DNA of 48,877 nt, taken from contig NZ_LQWV01000005.1 in the NCBI RefSeq assembly GCF_001553855.1, forward strand, positions 1 through 48,877, in the 5' to 3' direction. The notes beneath the pieces were generated by a model, which was not told where the DNA came from, made no database searches, and worked only from the letters and a program-made list of their open reading frames with translations. This document shows, piece by piece, positions 8,517 to 16,561 of this stretch; position 1 is the first letter of the stretch; each line of letters starts with the position of its first letter. The translations under genes were made by a program, and so were the position numbers. The DNA comes from Streptococcus gordonii (lineage in GTDB: Bacteria > Bacillota > Bacilli > Lactobacillales > Streptococcaceae).

Positions 8517-9071
8517 ATGTCTTTAACTAGTCAAATTATTACAGCAGAATTTCCTGATTTAGATAAGGTAGAAGCTCTTAATCGAGAAGCTTTTCCTGAA
8601 GAAGAGAGAGTTCCTATTAGTGAATTTCTTCGCTATACCAACGATGAACAATCTCATTTCTTTGCTTTTTACAATGAAGAAGAGTTTGTGGGCTTTGCTT
8701 TTGCGATCTACAATGAAAAATGCTTTTATGTTAGTTTTTTTGCGATTATGCCACATCTTCGCAGTCATGGTTATGGAGGAGAAATCATCCATAAACTAAC
8801 AGAGTTTTACCAAAAAACCATGGTTTTAGAAGTAGAACGTTTAGATGAAGAGTGTGATAATCTAGAGCAACGTCAAGCACGTATGGACTTCTATAAAAGA
8901 AATGGATTCAAAACGAGTAATGCTTTTCTAGAATATGATGACCTAAGCTTTGAAATCTTATATTTAGGTGATCACTTTGATGAGGAAGCCTATCGGGATA
9001 TTTTTCATATGCTCCAAGAGAAGAACTTTTTTGAATTTGAAATTAAGCATAGAAGATTTAGTGATGCGTAA
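8517..9071 (+). CDS. GNAT family N-acetyltransferase
   Basis: A 184-residue protein with the acetyl-CoA-binding motif A near residues 75-95: FFAIMPHLRSHGYGGEII (R-x-x-G-x-G type). The N-terminal half has EDLDKVEALNREAFP-like GNAT helix alpha-1 content, followed by paired strands. The substrate cannot be inferred. It follows the ABC exporter genes by 55 bp with GAAGTGAGG as ribosome-binding site, and a strong terminator closes the unit. The C-terminal part (about 130-184) is acidic and may be family-specific. Confidence 0.88.
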   Translation: MSLTSQIITAEFPDLDKVEALNREAFPEEERVPISEFLRYTNDEQSHFFAFYNEEEFVGFAFAIYNEKCFYVSFFAIMPHLRSHGYGGEIIHKLTEFYQKTMVLEVERLDEECDNLEQRQARMDFYKRNGFKTSNAFLEYDDLSFEILYLGDHFDEEAYRDIFHMLQEKNFFEFEIKHRRFSDA

Positions 9072-9074
9072 ATA

Positions 9075-9113
9075 AATAAGACCTCTGAACTATTTTTCAG
9101 AGGTCTTATTCTG
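9075..9113 (+). terminator. Strong terminator closing the ABC exporter/GNAT operon
   Basis: A perfect 14-bp stem 9075-9088 / 9097-9110 (AATAAGACCTCTGA and its complement) with an 8-nt loop. Symmetrical A and T tracts make it potentially bidirectional. Confidence 0.9.
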
Positions 9114-9158
9114 AATAATAGTTGTTTTAATTATGACGAATTTCTTCTTGATTTTACT

Positions 9159-9190
9159 TATTTTGCAAAATATAATATTTTTGATATAAT
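9159..9190 (+). promoter_or_regulatory. brnQ promoter with palindrome over the -35 box
   Basis: The -35 TTGCAA (9163-9168) and -10 TATAAT (9185-9190) are spaced 16 bp. The -35 lies inside a perfect 14-bp palindrome TATTTTGCAAAATA (9159-9172), a plausible repressor site. It only loosely resembles a CodY box (AATTTTCWGAAAATT), which would suit a branched-chain amino acid carrier, but the match is weak. Confidence 0.6.
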
Positions 9191-9221
9191 GTGAAAATGT
9201 TATAAATAAAGAGGAGTTATT

Positions 9222-10547
9222 ATGATAAAAAAAGGTGCCTTAACAGGCTTGCTCTTGTTTGGAATATTTTTTGGTGCAGGAAACCTGATTTTTCCGCCAT
9301 CTTTGGGTGTTCAGTCGGGTTCTAATTTTTGGCCAGCTATTGGTGGCTTTGTCTTATCTGGGGTCGGGATTGCTGTATTAACCTTAGTTATTGGGACTCT
9401 CAATCCTAAGGGATACATTCATGAGATTTCACGTAAAATCGCTCCTTGGTTTGCCATCGTTTATCTTGTAGCCTTGTATCTGTCTATAGGTCCCTTCTTT
9501 GCGATTCCGCGGACTGCAACAGTAGCCTATGAAGTTGGGATATCTCCTTTACTTCCTAAAGATATAACTGGTCTTGGTTTGATTGTTTTCACGACAATTT
9601 ATTTTGCCGCAGCGTATCTGATTTCTTTAAATCCATCAAAGATTTTAGATCGGATTGGTCGCATCCTAACTCCAGTTTTTGCAATTTTAATTATTATTTT
9701 AATTATACTGGGTGCCTTTAAATATGGCTCAGCAGCACCTCAGCAGGCTTCAGCTACCTATGCTGCATCAGCATTTGGACAAGGATTCTTGGAAGGATAT
9801 AATACTTTAGATGCCTTGGCTTCGGTTGCTTTTAGTGTGATTGCTGTAACTACACTGAATCAACTGGGTTTCAAAAATAAAAAAGAATACATTTCAACTA
9901 TTTGGATTGTTGGACTAATTGTTGCCCTTGCCTTTAGTGCTATGTATATTGGCTTAGGATATCTAGGTAATCATTTTCCAGTTCCTGCTGAAGTGATTGC
10001 AAAAGGCAACCCTGGTGTATATGTCCTATCTCAAGCCACTCAAGCTATTTTTGGTCCTACAGCACAAATCTTCCTGGCTGTTATGGTTACGGTGACTTGC
10101 TTTACGACTACAGCTGGTTTGATTGTTTCAACAGGAGAGTTCTTTAATAATACTTTCCCCAAAGTCTCTTATAAAACTTATGCAACCATCTTTACTTTGA
10201 TTGGTTATGCCATTGCTAACCTTGGTTTAAATGCGATTATCCAGTATTCAGTACCAGTTTTGCAAATCCTTTATCCAGTTACGATTGTGATTGTGATGAT
10301 TGTTATTGTAAATAAATTCTTACCCTTGTCAAAAATTGGCATGCAAGTGACAGTTACGCTAGTGACTTTGATTGCTCTTGCAAGCATTTTGGGTTCTTTA
10401 TTCAAAGTCAAGGAAGTTATGGATGCAATAAATACTTTGCCTTTTGCCCAAGCTTCTTTGCCTTGGTTACTTCCAGCTCTTTTAGGAATTATTTTGTCAC
10501 TCATTTTACCTGATAAACAAAAAAGTGAATCTTTTGAAATGATCTAG
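9222..10547 (+). CDS. brnQ: Branched-chain amino acid:cation symporter BrnQ
   Basis: A 441-residue, almost entirely hydrophobic protein with about 12 membrane helices. The N-terminal block GLLLFGIFFGAGNLIFPP is diagnostic of the LIVCS/BrnQ family. It imports Leu, Ile and Val with Na+ or H+. Length fits the family (about 440). It is monocistronic, with its own promoter and terminator. The ribosome-binding site GAGGAG precedes the ATG at good spacing. Confidence 0.95.
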   Translation: MIKKGALTGLLLFGIFFGAGNLIFPPSLGVQSGSNFWPAIGGFVLSGVGIAVLTLVIGTLNPKGYIHEISRKIAPWFAIVYLVALYLSIGPFFAIPRTATVAYEVGISPLLPKDITGLGLIVFTTIYFAAAYLISLNPSKILDRIGRILTPVFAILIIILIILGAFKYGSAAPQQASATYAASAFGQGFLEGYNTLDALASVAFSVIAVTTLNQLGFKNKKEYISTIWIVGLIVALAFSAMYIGLGYLGNHFPVPAEVIAKGNPGVYVLSQATQAIFGPTAQIFLAVMVTVTCFTTTAGLIVSTGEFFNNTFPKVSYKTYATIFTLIGYAIANLGLNAIIQYSVPVLQILYPVTIVIVMIVIVNKFLPLSKIGMQVTVTLVTLIALASILGSLFKVKEVMDAINTLPFAQASLPWLLPALLGIILSLILPDKQKSESFEMI

Positions 10548-10552
10548 AGTAT

Positions 10553-10590
10553 AATCCTCAAGTTTTTGTGGCTTGGGGATTTTATTTGTT
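10553..10590 (+). terminator. Terminator after brnQ
   Basis: Stem AATCCTCAAG (10553-10562) / CTTGGGGATT (10572-10581), one G-T pair, followed by TTATTTG. Confidence 0.75.
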
Positions 10591-10711
10591 TCAAGCTCTT
10601 GTTGAAGTACTTTGGTATAATATTGTTCTAGTGAATAGCTTTTTTTAGAACAGTTAAGATATATTTATGAAACAGCTTTTTATTTTCTTTAAGGAGGTGT
10701 GAATTGAAAGA

Positions 10712-11380
10712 ATGAAAAATAAGAAAAGTTTGATTTTAATCCTTGCTTCTTTACCTTTTCTTTCTATTGCCTTTTATTTCTTTATGATTCCTAGGGATTC
10801 TCTTCAAAAAGGTCCCATGTATGAGCTGTTAGAAAAGAAAGGTTTTGTCTACGTTGAAAGCCGATATCATAGTGTCAGAGGAATTGATTTTAAAAATAAA
10901 GAGGCTTTTGAAAATGACCAATACCTTATTAAAAACGGAAAATTATATGATGACGTTGGGGAAAAAGATGCAAAAGATCGATTTGACCAGCTTCTTTTAG
11001 ATGAGTTTTCATTTATCTTGTCTCACCCTAAATAGACGAGCGATCAAATATTTATAGAAAGTTATCAGATCACACTTTCGGCAGATGAAGTTATCAATAA
11101 GGATCTGCTGAAGGAAAGGCATATACCAAAACTTGAACGACTTTATTCAATTTATCAAGATAGTTTTAAAAAAGTGAGGATTAGCTTTAATAAAGAAAAT
11201 TTACCTACGAAAGTTGAACTTTATTATGAGGGTGAAAATGGTCTAGCTTGGTATTCCTGGCGAACCTATTCCTATCCTTACAAGAATGAAGCTGATTTTA
11301 GAGAAGACTTGGATAGTGTTTACAAGATATACAAGGATCAACAGAAAATAGAAGCAGATAAAAAGAAAAGTAAAAAGTAG
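10712..11380 (+). pseudogene. Membrane-anchored TipC-like protein, interrupted by an in-frame TAG
   Basis: One reading frame from ATG 10712 to the stop at 11380 is broken only by TAG at 11033-11035; bases on both sides stay in frame (SHPK, stop, TSDQIFIESYQ). Residues 7-25 form a membrane anchor or uncleaved signal. The C-terminal half (KVRISFNKENLPTKVELYY, then YSYPYKNEADF) closely matches the next gene, a paralog, so the full length would be about 222 residues. The pattern resembles TipC-family immunity proteins against LXG toxins. I infer this from memory of the family, and no toxin gene is in the window. AAGGAGG lies 14 nt upstream of the ATG. Confidence 0.7.
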
Positions 11381-11425
11381 GATTTCTTATCATAGATAAT
11401 TACCTTCATAACAAAAGGAGTGAGA

Positions 11426-12121
11426 ATGTTTAAAAAATGGTCAAGTTATATTAGGGCTTACAAAGCTCTATTTATCTTTATTGTCCTAGTCATTGTAATA
11501 CAGAACTTGTTATTTTTTTACACTTTCAAAGCTTCTAGCATTCTTCTGCAAAAACGTTTTGTATTTGTACAGGAAGTGACAGATGTAGAAGAGGAGTTCT
11601 ATTCGAAAGGAATTGCATTTGATTTAAAGAAAAGGGAATTCTTTGATACTAGTAATGGATGGGCCATTAAAGATGGGCAAGAGTATAGCAAGTATGGGCG
11701 AGAAGATGCGCAAGATTCTTATAATAAGGCTCTATACAGCGAAGTTTCCTCAGCTCTTCTTAACCTTAAGGTGACGCCCAATCAAATTAAGAATGCAAAT
11801 TATGAAATCATCATGTCCCCAGAGACCCTTGTGAATAAATCGCTCTACAAAGCTAAAAGATCTCCAGAATTTGAAGAATTGTTTATGGATAAAGAGCTTG
11901 GCTTTAGCAAAGTTAGGATATCTTTTAATAAAGATTTTCTTCCTACAAAAATTGATTATTTTTACAAAGGACAAAAAGGTTTCAAGTGGTACACCAAACG
12001 ATTGTATTCCTATCCTTATGAAAATGACGCAGATTTTGAAAAGTATTTAAATAGTTATCTTGAATATCTTAAAGAATGGAATAAAGAATATGAAGCAGAA
12101 AGAGAAGAAGAGGAATCCTAA
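11426..12121 (+). CDS. Membrane-anchored TipC-like protein, intact paralog of the preceding gene
   Basis: A 231-residue protein starting at ATG 11426 (MFKKWSSYIRAYK) behind AAGGAG at 11415-11420; a GTG at 11420 in the same frame overlaps the ribosome-binding site and is unlikely. One membrane helix at about residues 14-36, then a charged extracellular domain. KVRISFNKDFLPTKIDYFY and RLYSYPYENDADFEKYL align with the C-terminus of the upstream broken gene, showing tandem duplication. The acidic C-terminal tail ends EREEEES. A toxin-immunity role (TipC-like) is possible; a generic surface protein is the alternative. Confidence 0.75.
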   Translation: MFKKWSSYIRAYKALFIFIVLVIVIQNLLFFYTFKASSILLQKRFVFVQEVTDVEEEFYSKGIAFDLKKREFFDTSNGWAIKDGQEYSKYGREDAQDSYNKALYSEVSSALLNLKVTPNQIKNANYEIIMSPETLVNKSLYKAKRSPEFEELFMDKELGFSKVRISFNKDFLPTKIDYFYKGQKGFKWYTKRLYSYPYENDADFEKYLNSYLEYLKEWNKEYEAEREEEES

Positions 12122-12148
12122 AATGAATAAAAAGTTCTTTATCAAGAT

Positions 12149-12216
12149 ATCAAATTCAAGTTTTCTCAAATCGATCTCCCTATTTTTAGGGAGATTTTTA
12201 TTTTATACTAGAGTCA
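12149..12216 (+). repeat. 68-bp direct repeat, copy 1: terminator hairpin plus -10 box
   Basis: Nearly identical to 15326-15393 (one mismatch over 68 bp). It contains ATCTCCCTA / TAGGGAGAT (12174-12195) followed by TTTTATTTT, a good intrinsic terminator for the gene ending at 12121, and TATACT (12205-12210), a likely -10 box for the LPXTG gene starting at 12245. Confidence 0.85.
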
Positions 12217-12244
12217 TAAAAAAACAAACCTAAAGGAGAATCTT

Positions 12245-13465
12245 ATGAAATTCAATACAAATCAAAAATATACCCGCTGGTCAATCCGTCGTTTAAGCGT
12301 GGGTGTGGCTTCCGTCGTTGTTGCCAGTGGTTTCTTTTTGCTAGTTGGTCAACCAAATACCGTACATGCAGATGATCTCACTTCAACTCCTACTAAAGTT
12401 CTTCAAGAAGATTCGTCATTATTAGAAAAGAATAAGTTGCCAGAGACAGCTTTAAAAGAAGAAATGAATTCGGCTCTAACTGCAAATCAGTCAACTCCTA
12501 AGGAAGAGGTTGATGAAACTATTTCTCTAGATAAGTCTAGCCTAGCTCCTAAGGGAGAAGTGGTAAAACCAAAAGAAGAACAGACTATGGCAGAAGTTAG
12601 CAATCAAAAAGAAGAAGCTAAACCGGAGGCAACTCTTGTTGAAGTTTCAAACCAAGATCGTGAAGCGACTACTTCTCAATCGGTAACGACTCCAGATGAA
12701 GTTAGAAAAGGAGTTGAAGAAAATACTAAGGACTCAGTAGACGTTCCGGCCAGCTATTTAGAAAAAGCGAACGTTCCTGGTCCATTCTTGGCAGGCGTTA
12801 ATCAAGTTATTCCGTATGAAGCTTTCGGTGGAGACGGCATGTTGACGCGTCTCTTACTCAAATCTTCTGACAAGGCTCCTTGGTCAGACAATGGTTCAGC
12901 TAACAATCCAGCCCTCTTGCCACTTGAAGGCTTAGCGAAAGGTCAATACTTCTACGAAGTGGATTTGAACGGCAATACTACAGGTAAAGACGGGCAAGCC
13001 CTTCTCGACCAACTTCGCGCTAACGGAACTCGCAGTTACCAAGCTACTGTCAAGGTCTATGGTGCCAAAGATGGCAAACCAGATTTGACAAATCTTATCG
13101 CGACTCGTCAAGTAACGATTCAGCTTCGTGGAAAAGGAATGGCTACAATACCATCTCAAGAAGGTCAAATGAATATGAAACCTTCTACAACACCATCTCA
13201 AGAAGGTCAGATGAATAAGAAGCCTTCTGCAACAGATTCTATGAGTACAGCTGAGGGTACGAAGGAAGTAGATCATCGCATGACTGATGTGAAGGGGGAA
13301 CACCCAACTTCTAAGCCGATGGCAGATACGATGAAAAAAAATGATAAGGCTACGTTACCCACAACTGGTGAAGCTCAAACAGCTACAGCTACCATTGGTT
13401 TCTTAGGACTAGCTTTGGCAGGAATTCTTAGCCTGCTAGGTTTGAAAGAAAAACAAAAGGATTAA
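12245..13465 (+). CDS. SSURE domain-containing LPXTG surface protein (putative fibronectin-binding adhesin)
   Basis: A 406-residue protein with a YSIRK-type signal (YTRWSIRRLSVGVASVVV) cleaved after VHA, a Pro/Glu/Lys/Ser-rich spacer (about 45-165), and one SSURE-type domain at about 170-300 (VPASYLEKANVPGPFLAGV to TRQVTIQLRGKG). Two short repeats of the type PSQEGQMN follow, then a wall-spanning region and the anchor LPTTG with hydrophobic segment and KEKQKD tail. SSURE domains in pneumococcal proteins bind fibronectin; binding here is inferred. The ribosome-binding site AAAGGAG fits the ATG at 12245. A decayed two-component system follows directly. Confidence 0.88.
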   Translation: MKFNTNQKYTRWSIRRLSVGVASVVVASGFFLLVGQPNTVHADDLTSTPTKVLQEDSSLLEKNKLPETALKEEMNSALTANQSTPKEEVDETISLDKSSLAPKGEVVKPKEEQTMAEVSNQKEEAKPEATLVEVSNQDREATTSQSVTTPDEVRKGVEENTKDSVDVPASYLEKANVPGPFLAGVNQVIPYEAFGGDGMLTRLLLKSSDKAPWSDNGSANNPALLPLEGLAKGQYFYEVDLNGNTTGKDGQALLDQLRANGTRSYQATVKVYGAKDGKPDLTNLIATRQVTIQLRGKGMATIPSQEGQMNMKPSTTPSQEGQMNKKPSATDSMSTAEGTKEVDHRMTDVKGEHPTSKPMADTMKKNDKATLPTTGEAQTATATIGFLGLALAGILSLLGLKEKQKD

Positions 13466-13495
13466 GGTTCAAATCATTTAAAAATTACTAAAAAT

Positions 13496-13528
13496 AGTGT
13501 TATACTAAAGCCAGTATAACACTGTTTT
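13496..13528 (+). terminator. Perfect inverted repeat, terminator or operator before the two-component genes
   Basis: AGTGTTATACT (13496-13506) and AGTATAACACT (13513-13523) form an 11-bp stem with a 6-nt loop, followed by GTTTTTA. It suits a terminator for the LPXTG gene. Because TATACT lies in it only 40 bp before the regulator start, it could also be an operator. Confidence 0.65.
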
Positions 13529-13545
13529 TATCAGGAGATTGGCAA

Positions 13546-14250
13546 ATGGGAAAGACAATTTTACTTGTTGATGATGAGATGGATATTCTGGATATCAAAA
13601 AGCGCTATCTTGTGTAGGCTGGCTACCAAGTTTTAGTGGCTCGAGATGGCGTGGAGGGATTAGATCTTTTCAGAAAGAAATCTGTTGACTTGATCATCAC
13701 GGATATCATGATGCCAAATATGGACGGTTATGACTTTATCAGTGAGGTCCAGTATATAGTACCTGATCAACCTTTTCTTTTTACAACGGCTAAGACCAGC
13801 GAGCAAGAAAAAATTTATGGCTTGAGCTTAGGAGCAGATGATTTTATAGCAAAACCTTTTAGTCCGCGCGAGCTAGTTCTAAGAGTCAATAATATTCTGC
13901 GCCGACTTCATCGTGGAGGTGAGATCGAACAAATTGAGCTCGGTGACTTGACGATGAATCATGTGGTTCATGAGGCTCGTATCGGGGAGTATTTTTTGGA
14001 ATTAACAGTGAAGTCCTTTGAACTGCTTTGGGTTTTAGCTAGTAATCCTGAGAGAGTTTTTTCAAAGACGGAGCTTTACGAGAAGGTGTGGCAGGAAGAC
14101 TTCGTAGATGATACCAATACACTTAATGTTCATATCCATGCTCTGAGACAGGAATTGACCAAGTATGCCAGTTCAGACACTCCGGCTATCAAAATTGTCT
14201 GGGGTCTTGGGTATAAAATGGAAAGATCACGAGGTGGAAAACGAAATTAA
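13546..14250 (+). pseudogene. OmpR/PhoB-type response regulator with an early in-frame stop
   Basis: The frame starts at ATG 13546 (MGKTILLVDDEMDILDIKKRY) behind CAGGAG and is cut by TAG at 13615-13617, then continues without shift to 14250. Receiver domain: acidic pair DDE near residues 9-11, phospho-Asp in IITDIMMPNMDGYDF, Thr in FTTAK, Lys in AKPFSPREL. A winged-helix DNA-binding domain occupies the C-terminal 95 residues (TVKSFELLWVLASNPERVF to IKIVWGLGYKM). Full length would be about 234 residues. The fragment from 13636 lacks the acidic pocket, so it should not be phospho-responsive. A single C-to-T change (CAG to TAG) would explain the stop. Confidence 0.85.
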
Positions 14251-14324
14251 AAAGTTACATTCTAGTAGGGTACCTAATTTCTAACCTACTAACGATTTTA
14301 CTCGTTTTCTGGGCAGTCCAGCGA

Positions 14325-15275
14325 ATGTTGATTGTAAAAAGTGAGATTTATTTCCTAGTTGGAATGACATTGATTGCTAGTTTTATAGGAGCGGCAGTCA
14401 GTCTCTTTCTTTTATCGCCAGTATTTTCTTCCCTTTGGCATCTGAAAAAACAGGCTCAGAATATAGCTGACAAGGATTATAGTACAGAGATTGACGCCAA
14501 GGGTCCTATCGAATTTCAAGAGTTGGGTCAGGCTTTTAATGATATGTCGCATAATTTGCAAGAAACATTTGAATCGCTTAATGAAAGTGAACGAGAAAAA
14601 GGAATGATGATTGCCCAGCTTTCTCACGATATTAAAACTCCTATTACCTCTATTCAGGCGACTGTGGAGGGGATTTTAGATGGAGTGATTGAAGAAGAGG
14701 AGCAGATTCATTACTTGACCACGATTAGCCGTCAGACAGAGCGTTTGAATAAATTGGTGGAAGAATTGGATGTTTTGACTCTTAATGCCCAGCCTCAAAT
14801 AGAATCAGATGGAGAAGCTGAAATAGTCTTTCTAGACCAGCTATTGATTGAGGCTATGAGTGAATTTCAACTATTGATTGAGCGAGAGGAGCGGGATATC
14901 TACATTCAAGTGTCTCCTGAGTCAGCGAAAATTAAGAGCCATTACGATAAACTTTCCCGTATTTTGCTCAACTTGCTAAATAATGCCTTTAAATACTCCG
15001 ACCCTGGAACTAAAATTGAGATCGTGGCTCAATTAACTGAGCAAATCTTGACAATCAGTGTGAAGGATGAGGGACGGGGTATTGCTCCTGAGAATTTGGA
15101 TAAGATTTTTAAACGCCTTTACCGTGTGGAAACTTCTCGAAATATGAAGACAGGTGGGCATGGTCTGGGCCTTGCTATTGCACGTGAGTTGGCTCATCAG
15201 CTGGGTGGGGAAATAACGGTCGAAAGCCAGTATGGCCTAGGAAGCACTTTTACATTTACTCTCAACTTAACATAA
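14325..15275 (+). CDS. Sensor histidine kinase, partner of the broken regulator; start codon apparently lost
   Basis: From the first ATG at 14325 the protein is 316 residues: a membrane helix (about 8-32), HAMP (about 33-85), HisKA with His101 in LSHDIKTPITSIQ, and HATPase_c with N (LLNNAFKYS), G1 (DEGRGIAPENL) and G2 (GGHGLGLAIARELA) boxes. The same frame is open upstream back to about 14217 and encodes another hydrophobic helix (SYILVGYLISNLLTILLVF) without any ATG, GTG or TTG. A normal protein would thus have two helices and a loop of about 9 residues, an intramembrane-sensing layout like SaeS. A one-base loss near 14220 would explain the missing start. It is probably non-functional or N-terminally truncated. 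Confidence 0.75.
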   Translation: MLIVKSEIYFLVGMTLIASFIGAAVSLFLLSPVFSSLWHLKKQAQNIADKDYSTEIDAKGPIEFQELGQAFNDMSHNLQETFESLNESEREKGMMIAQLSHDIKTPITSIQATVEGILDGVIEEEEQIHYLTTISRQTERLNKLVEELDVLTLNAQPQIESDGEAEIVFLDQLLIEAMSEFQLLIEREERDIYIQVSPESAKIKSHYDKLSRILLNLLNNAFKYSDPGTKIEIVAQLTEQILTISVKDEGRGIAPENLDKIFKRLYRVETSRNMKTGGHGLGLAIARELAHQLGGEITVESQYGLGSTFTFTLNLT

Positions 15276-15325
15276 ATCCATAATAAGTGATAAATATTTT
15301 TAACTCTTGATTTAGCAAAGATAAA

Positions 15326-15393
15326 ATCAAATTCAAGTTTTTTCAAATCGATCTCCCTATTTTTAGGGAGATTTTTATTTTATACTAGAGTCA
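15326..15393 (+). repeat. 68-bp direct repeat, copy 2
   Basis: Matches 12149-12216 with one mismatch. It has the same hairpin (ATCTCCCTA / TAGGGAGAT) with T tract and the same TATACT -10 box (15381-15386), placed between the histidine kinase gene and ccdA (ATG 15418). Both copies therefore join a terminator to a promoter. Confidence 0.85.
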
Positions 15394-15417
15394 GAAATTG
15401 ATAGAGAGGTTTTTGAA

Positions 15418-16128
15418 ATGGCAACAAGTTTTTTGTTCTTTATTTCTGTTTTTTTGGCGGGAATTCTATCTTTTTTCTCGCCTTGTATCTTACCGCTTAT
15501 GCCAGTTTATGTAGGAATTCTGCTGGATTCGGATCAGCCGAAAACAGTTCGGTTTATGGGAAAAGATATTTCCTGGTATGGTCTAGTTAAGACGCTCTGC
15601 TTTATAGCTGGCTTATCAACTGTATTTTTGGTTTTGGGCTATGGAGCTGGTGCTCTAGGGCAAGTCCTCTATGCCCCTTGGTTTCGCTACGTTTTGGGCG
15701 GGATTGTCATTCTACTGGGAATCCACCAGATGGGACTTATCAATATCCAACAACTGCAAAAGCAAAAGAGCATTCAACTTAAAAAGAATAGTAAAAGAAG
15801 TGACTTTCTTAATGCTTTTCTCTTGGGGATTACCTTTAGCTTTGGTTGGACACCTTGTGTAGGACCAGTCCTAAGTTCTGTTTTAGCAATTGCGGCTTCT
15901 GGAGGTAATGGTGCTTTGCAAGGTGGTTTGCTCATGCTAGTCTATACTTTGGGCTTATCGCTTCCTTTTTTAGCAATGGCTTTGGCTTCCGGTTGGGTAT
16001 TACAACGCTTTTCTAAACTAAAACCTTATATGGGAGTTCTCAAAAAGATTGGTGGTGCTCTCATTATACTTATGGGAATTTTGCTGATGCTTGGGAATCT
16101 AAACGCTTTAGCATCATTATTTGGATAA
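15418..16128 (+). CDS. ccdA: Thiol-disulfide electron transporter CcdA (first copy)
   Basis: A 236-residue membrane protein with about six helices. The two conserved Cys regions are FFSPCILPLMPVYVG (near residue 23) and FSFGWTPCVGPVLSS (near residue 146), the pair that relays electrons across the membrane in CcdA/DsbD-gamma proteins. It would take electrons from cytosolic thioredoxin and pass them to the surface thioredoxin encoded two genes downstream, feeding MsrAB. The second copy at 21023 is clearly homologous (shared GWTPC, LSSVLA, ASGGNGA). The ribosome-binding site GAGAGG is close to the ATG. Confidence 0.93.
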   Translation: MATSFLFFISVFLAGILSFFSPCILPLMPVYVGILLDSDQPKTVRFMGKDISWYGLVKTLCFIAGLSTVFLVLGYGAGALGQVLYAPWFRYVLGGIVILLGIHQMGLINIQQLQKQKSIQLKKNSKRSDFLNAFLLGITFSFGWTPCVGPVLSSVLAIAASGGNGALQGGLLMLVYTLGLSLPFLAMALASGWVLQRFSKLKPYMGVLKKIGGALIILMGILLMLGNLNALASLFG

Positions 16129-16155
16129 ATATTATATAATTAAAGGAGACTTATC

Positions 16156-16491
16156 ATGAAAAAAATCGCTTCACTTACAATCGCTGCACTTAGTATCTTT
16201 GTCCTAGCTGCCTGTTCTAGTCAAAAGTCAGACAGTAATATGAAAAAGACTGATGACAGTAGCATGATGAAGAAAGACGATATGAAAAAAGACGACATGA
16301 AGAAGGAGGATATGAAAGACTCCAGCATGTCTGATGATAAAATGAAAAAGGATGATATGAAGGACTCTTCTATGATGTCCGACAGCAAGTCTGATATGAA
16401 AGATGATATGAAAAAGGATGATATGAAGTCAAGCGATTCAAGCATGAAGGATGACATGAAAGATTCATCCGAAATGTCATCTGACAAATAG
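16156..16491 (+). CDS. Methionine-rich repetitive lipoprotein
   Basis: A 111-residue protein with signal MKKIASLTIAALSIFVLAACS; lipobox LAAC gives lipidation at Cys20. The mature part is almost only Lys, Asp, Ser and Met, built from short repeats such as MKKDD, MKDSS and MKDD, with 17 methionines in about 92 residues and no other hydrophobic residues, so it should be disordered and exposed at the cell surface. It lies between ccdA and the thioredoxin/msrAB genes with AAAGGAG 28 bp after ccdA. I infer a methionine-based oxidant sink or metal-binding role. The family has no function that I can name. Confidence 0.85.
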   Translation: MKKIASLTIAALSIFVLAACSSQKSDSNMKKTDDSSMMKKDDMKKDDMKKEDMKDSSMSDDKMKKDDMKDSSMMSDSKSDMKDDMKKDDMKSSDSSMKDDMKDSSEMSSDK

Positions 16492-16561
16492 TAATTCCAC
16501 CATAGGAAAGAAAGTCGTCAGTTTTGTCGGCTTTCTCCTTATTTTGAAAGGAAAGAAAACG

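Noticed and set aside
16221..16487. An 88-codon minus-strand open frame opposite the methionine-rich lipoprotein
   Set aside because: It arises from the repeat periodicity and the absence of stops in the complement of Lys/Asp/Ser/Met codons. No ribosome-binding site, and the plus-strand gene has a lipobox and good start.
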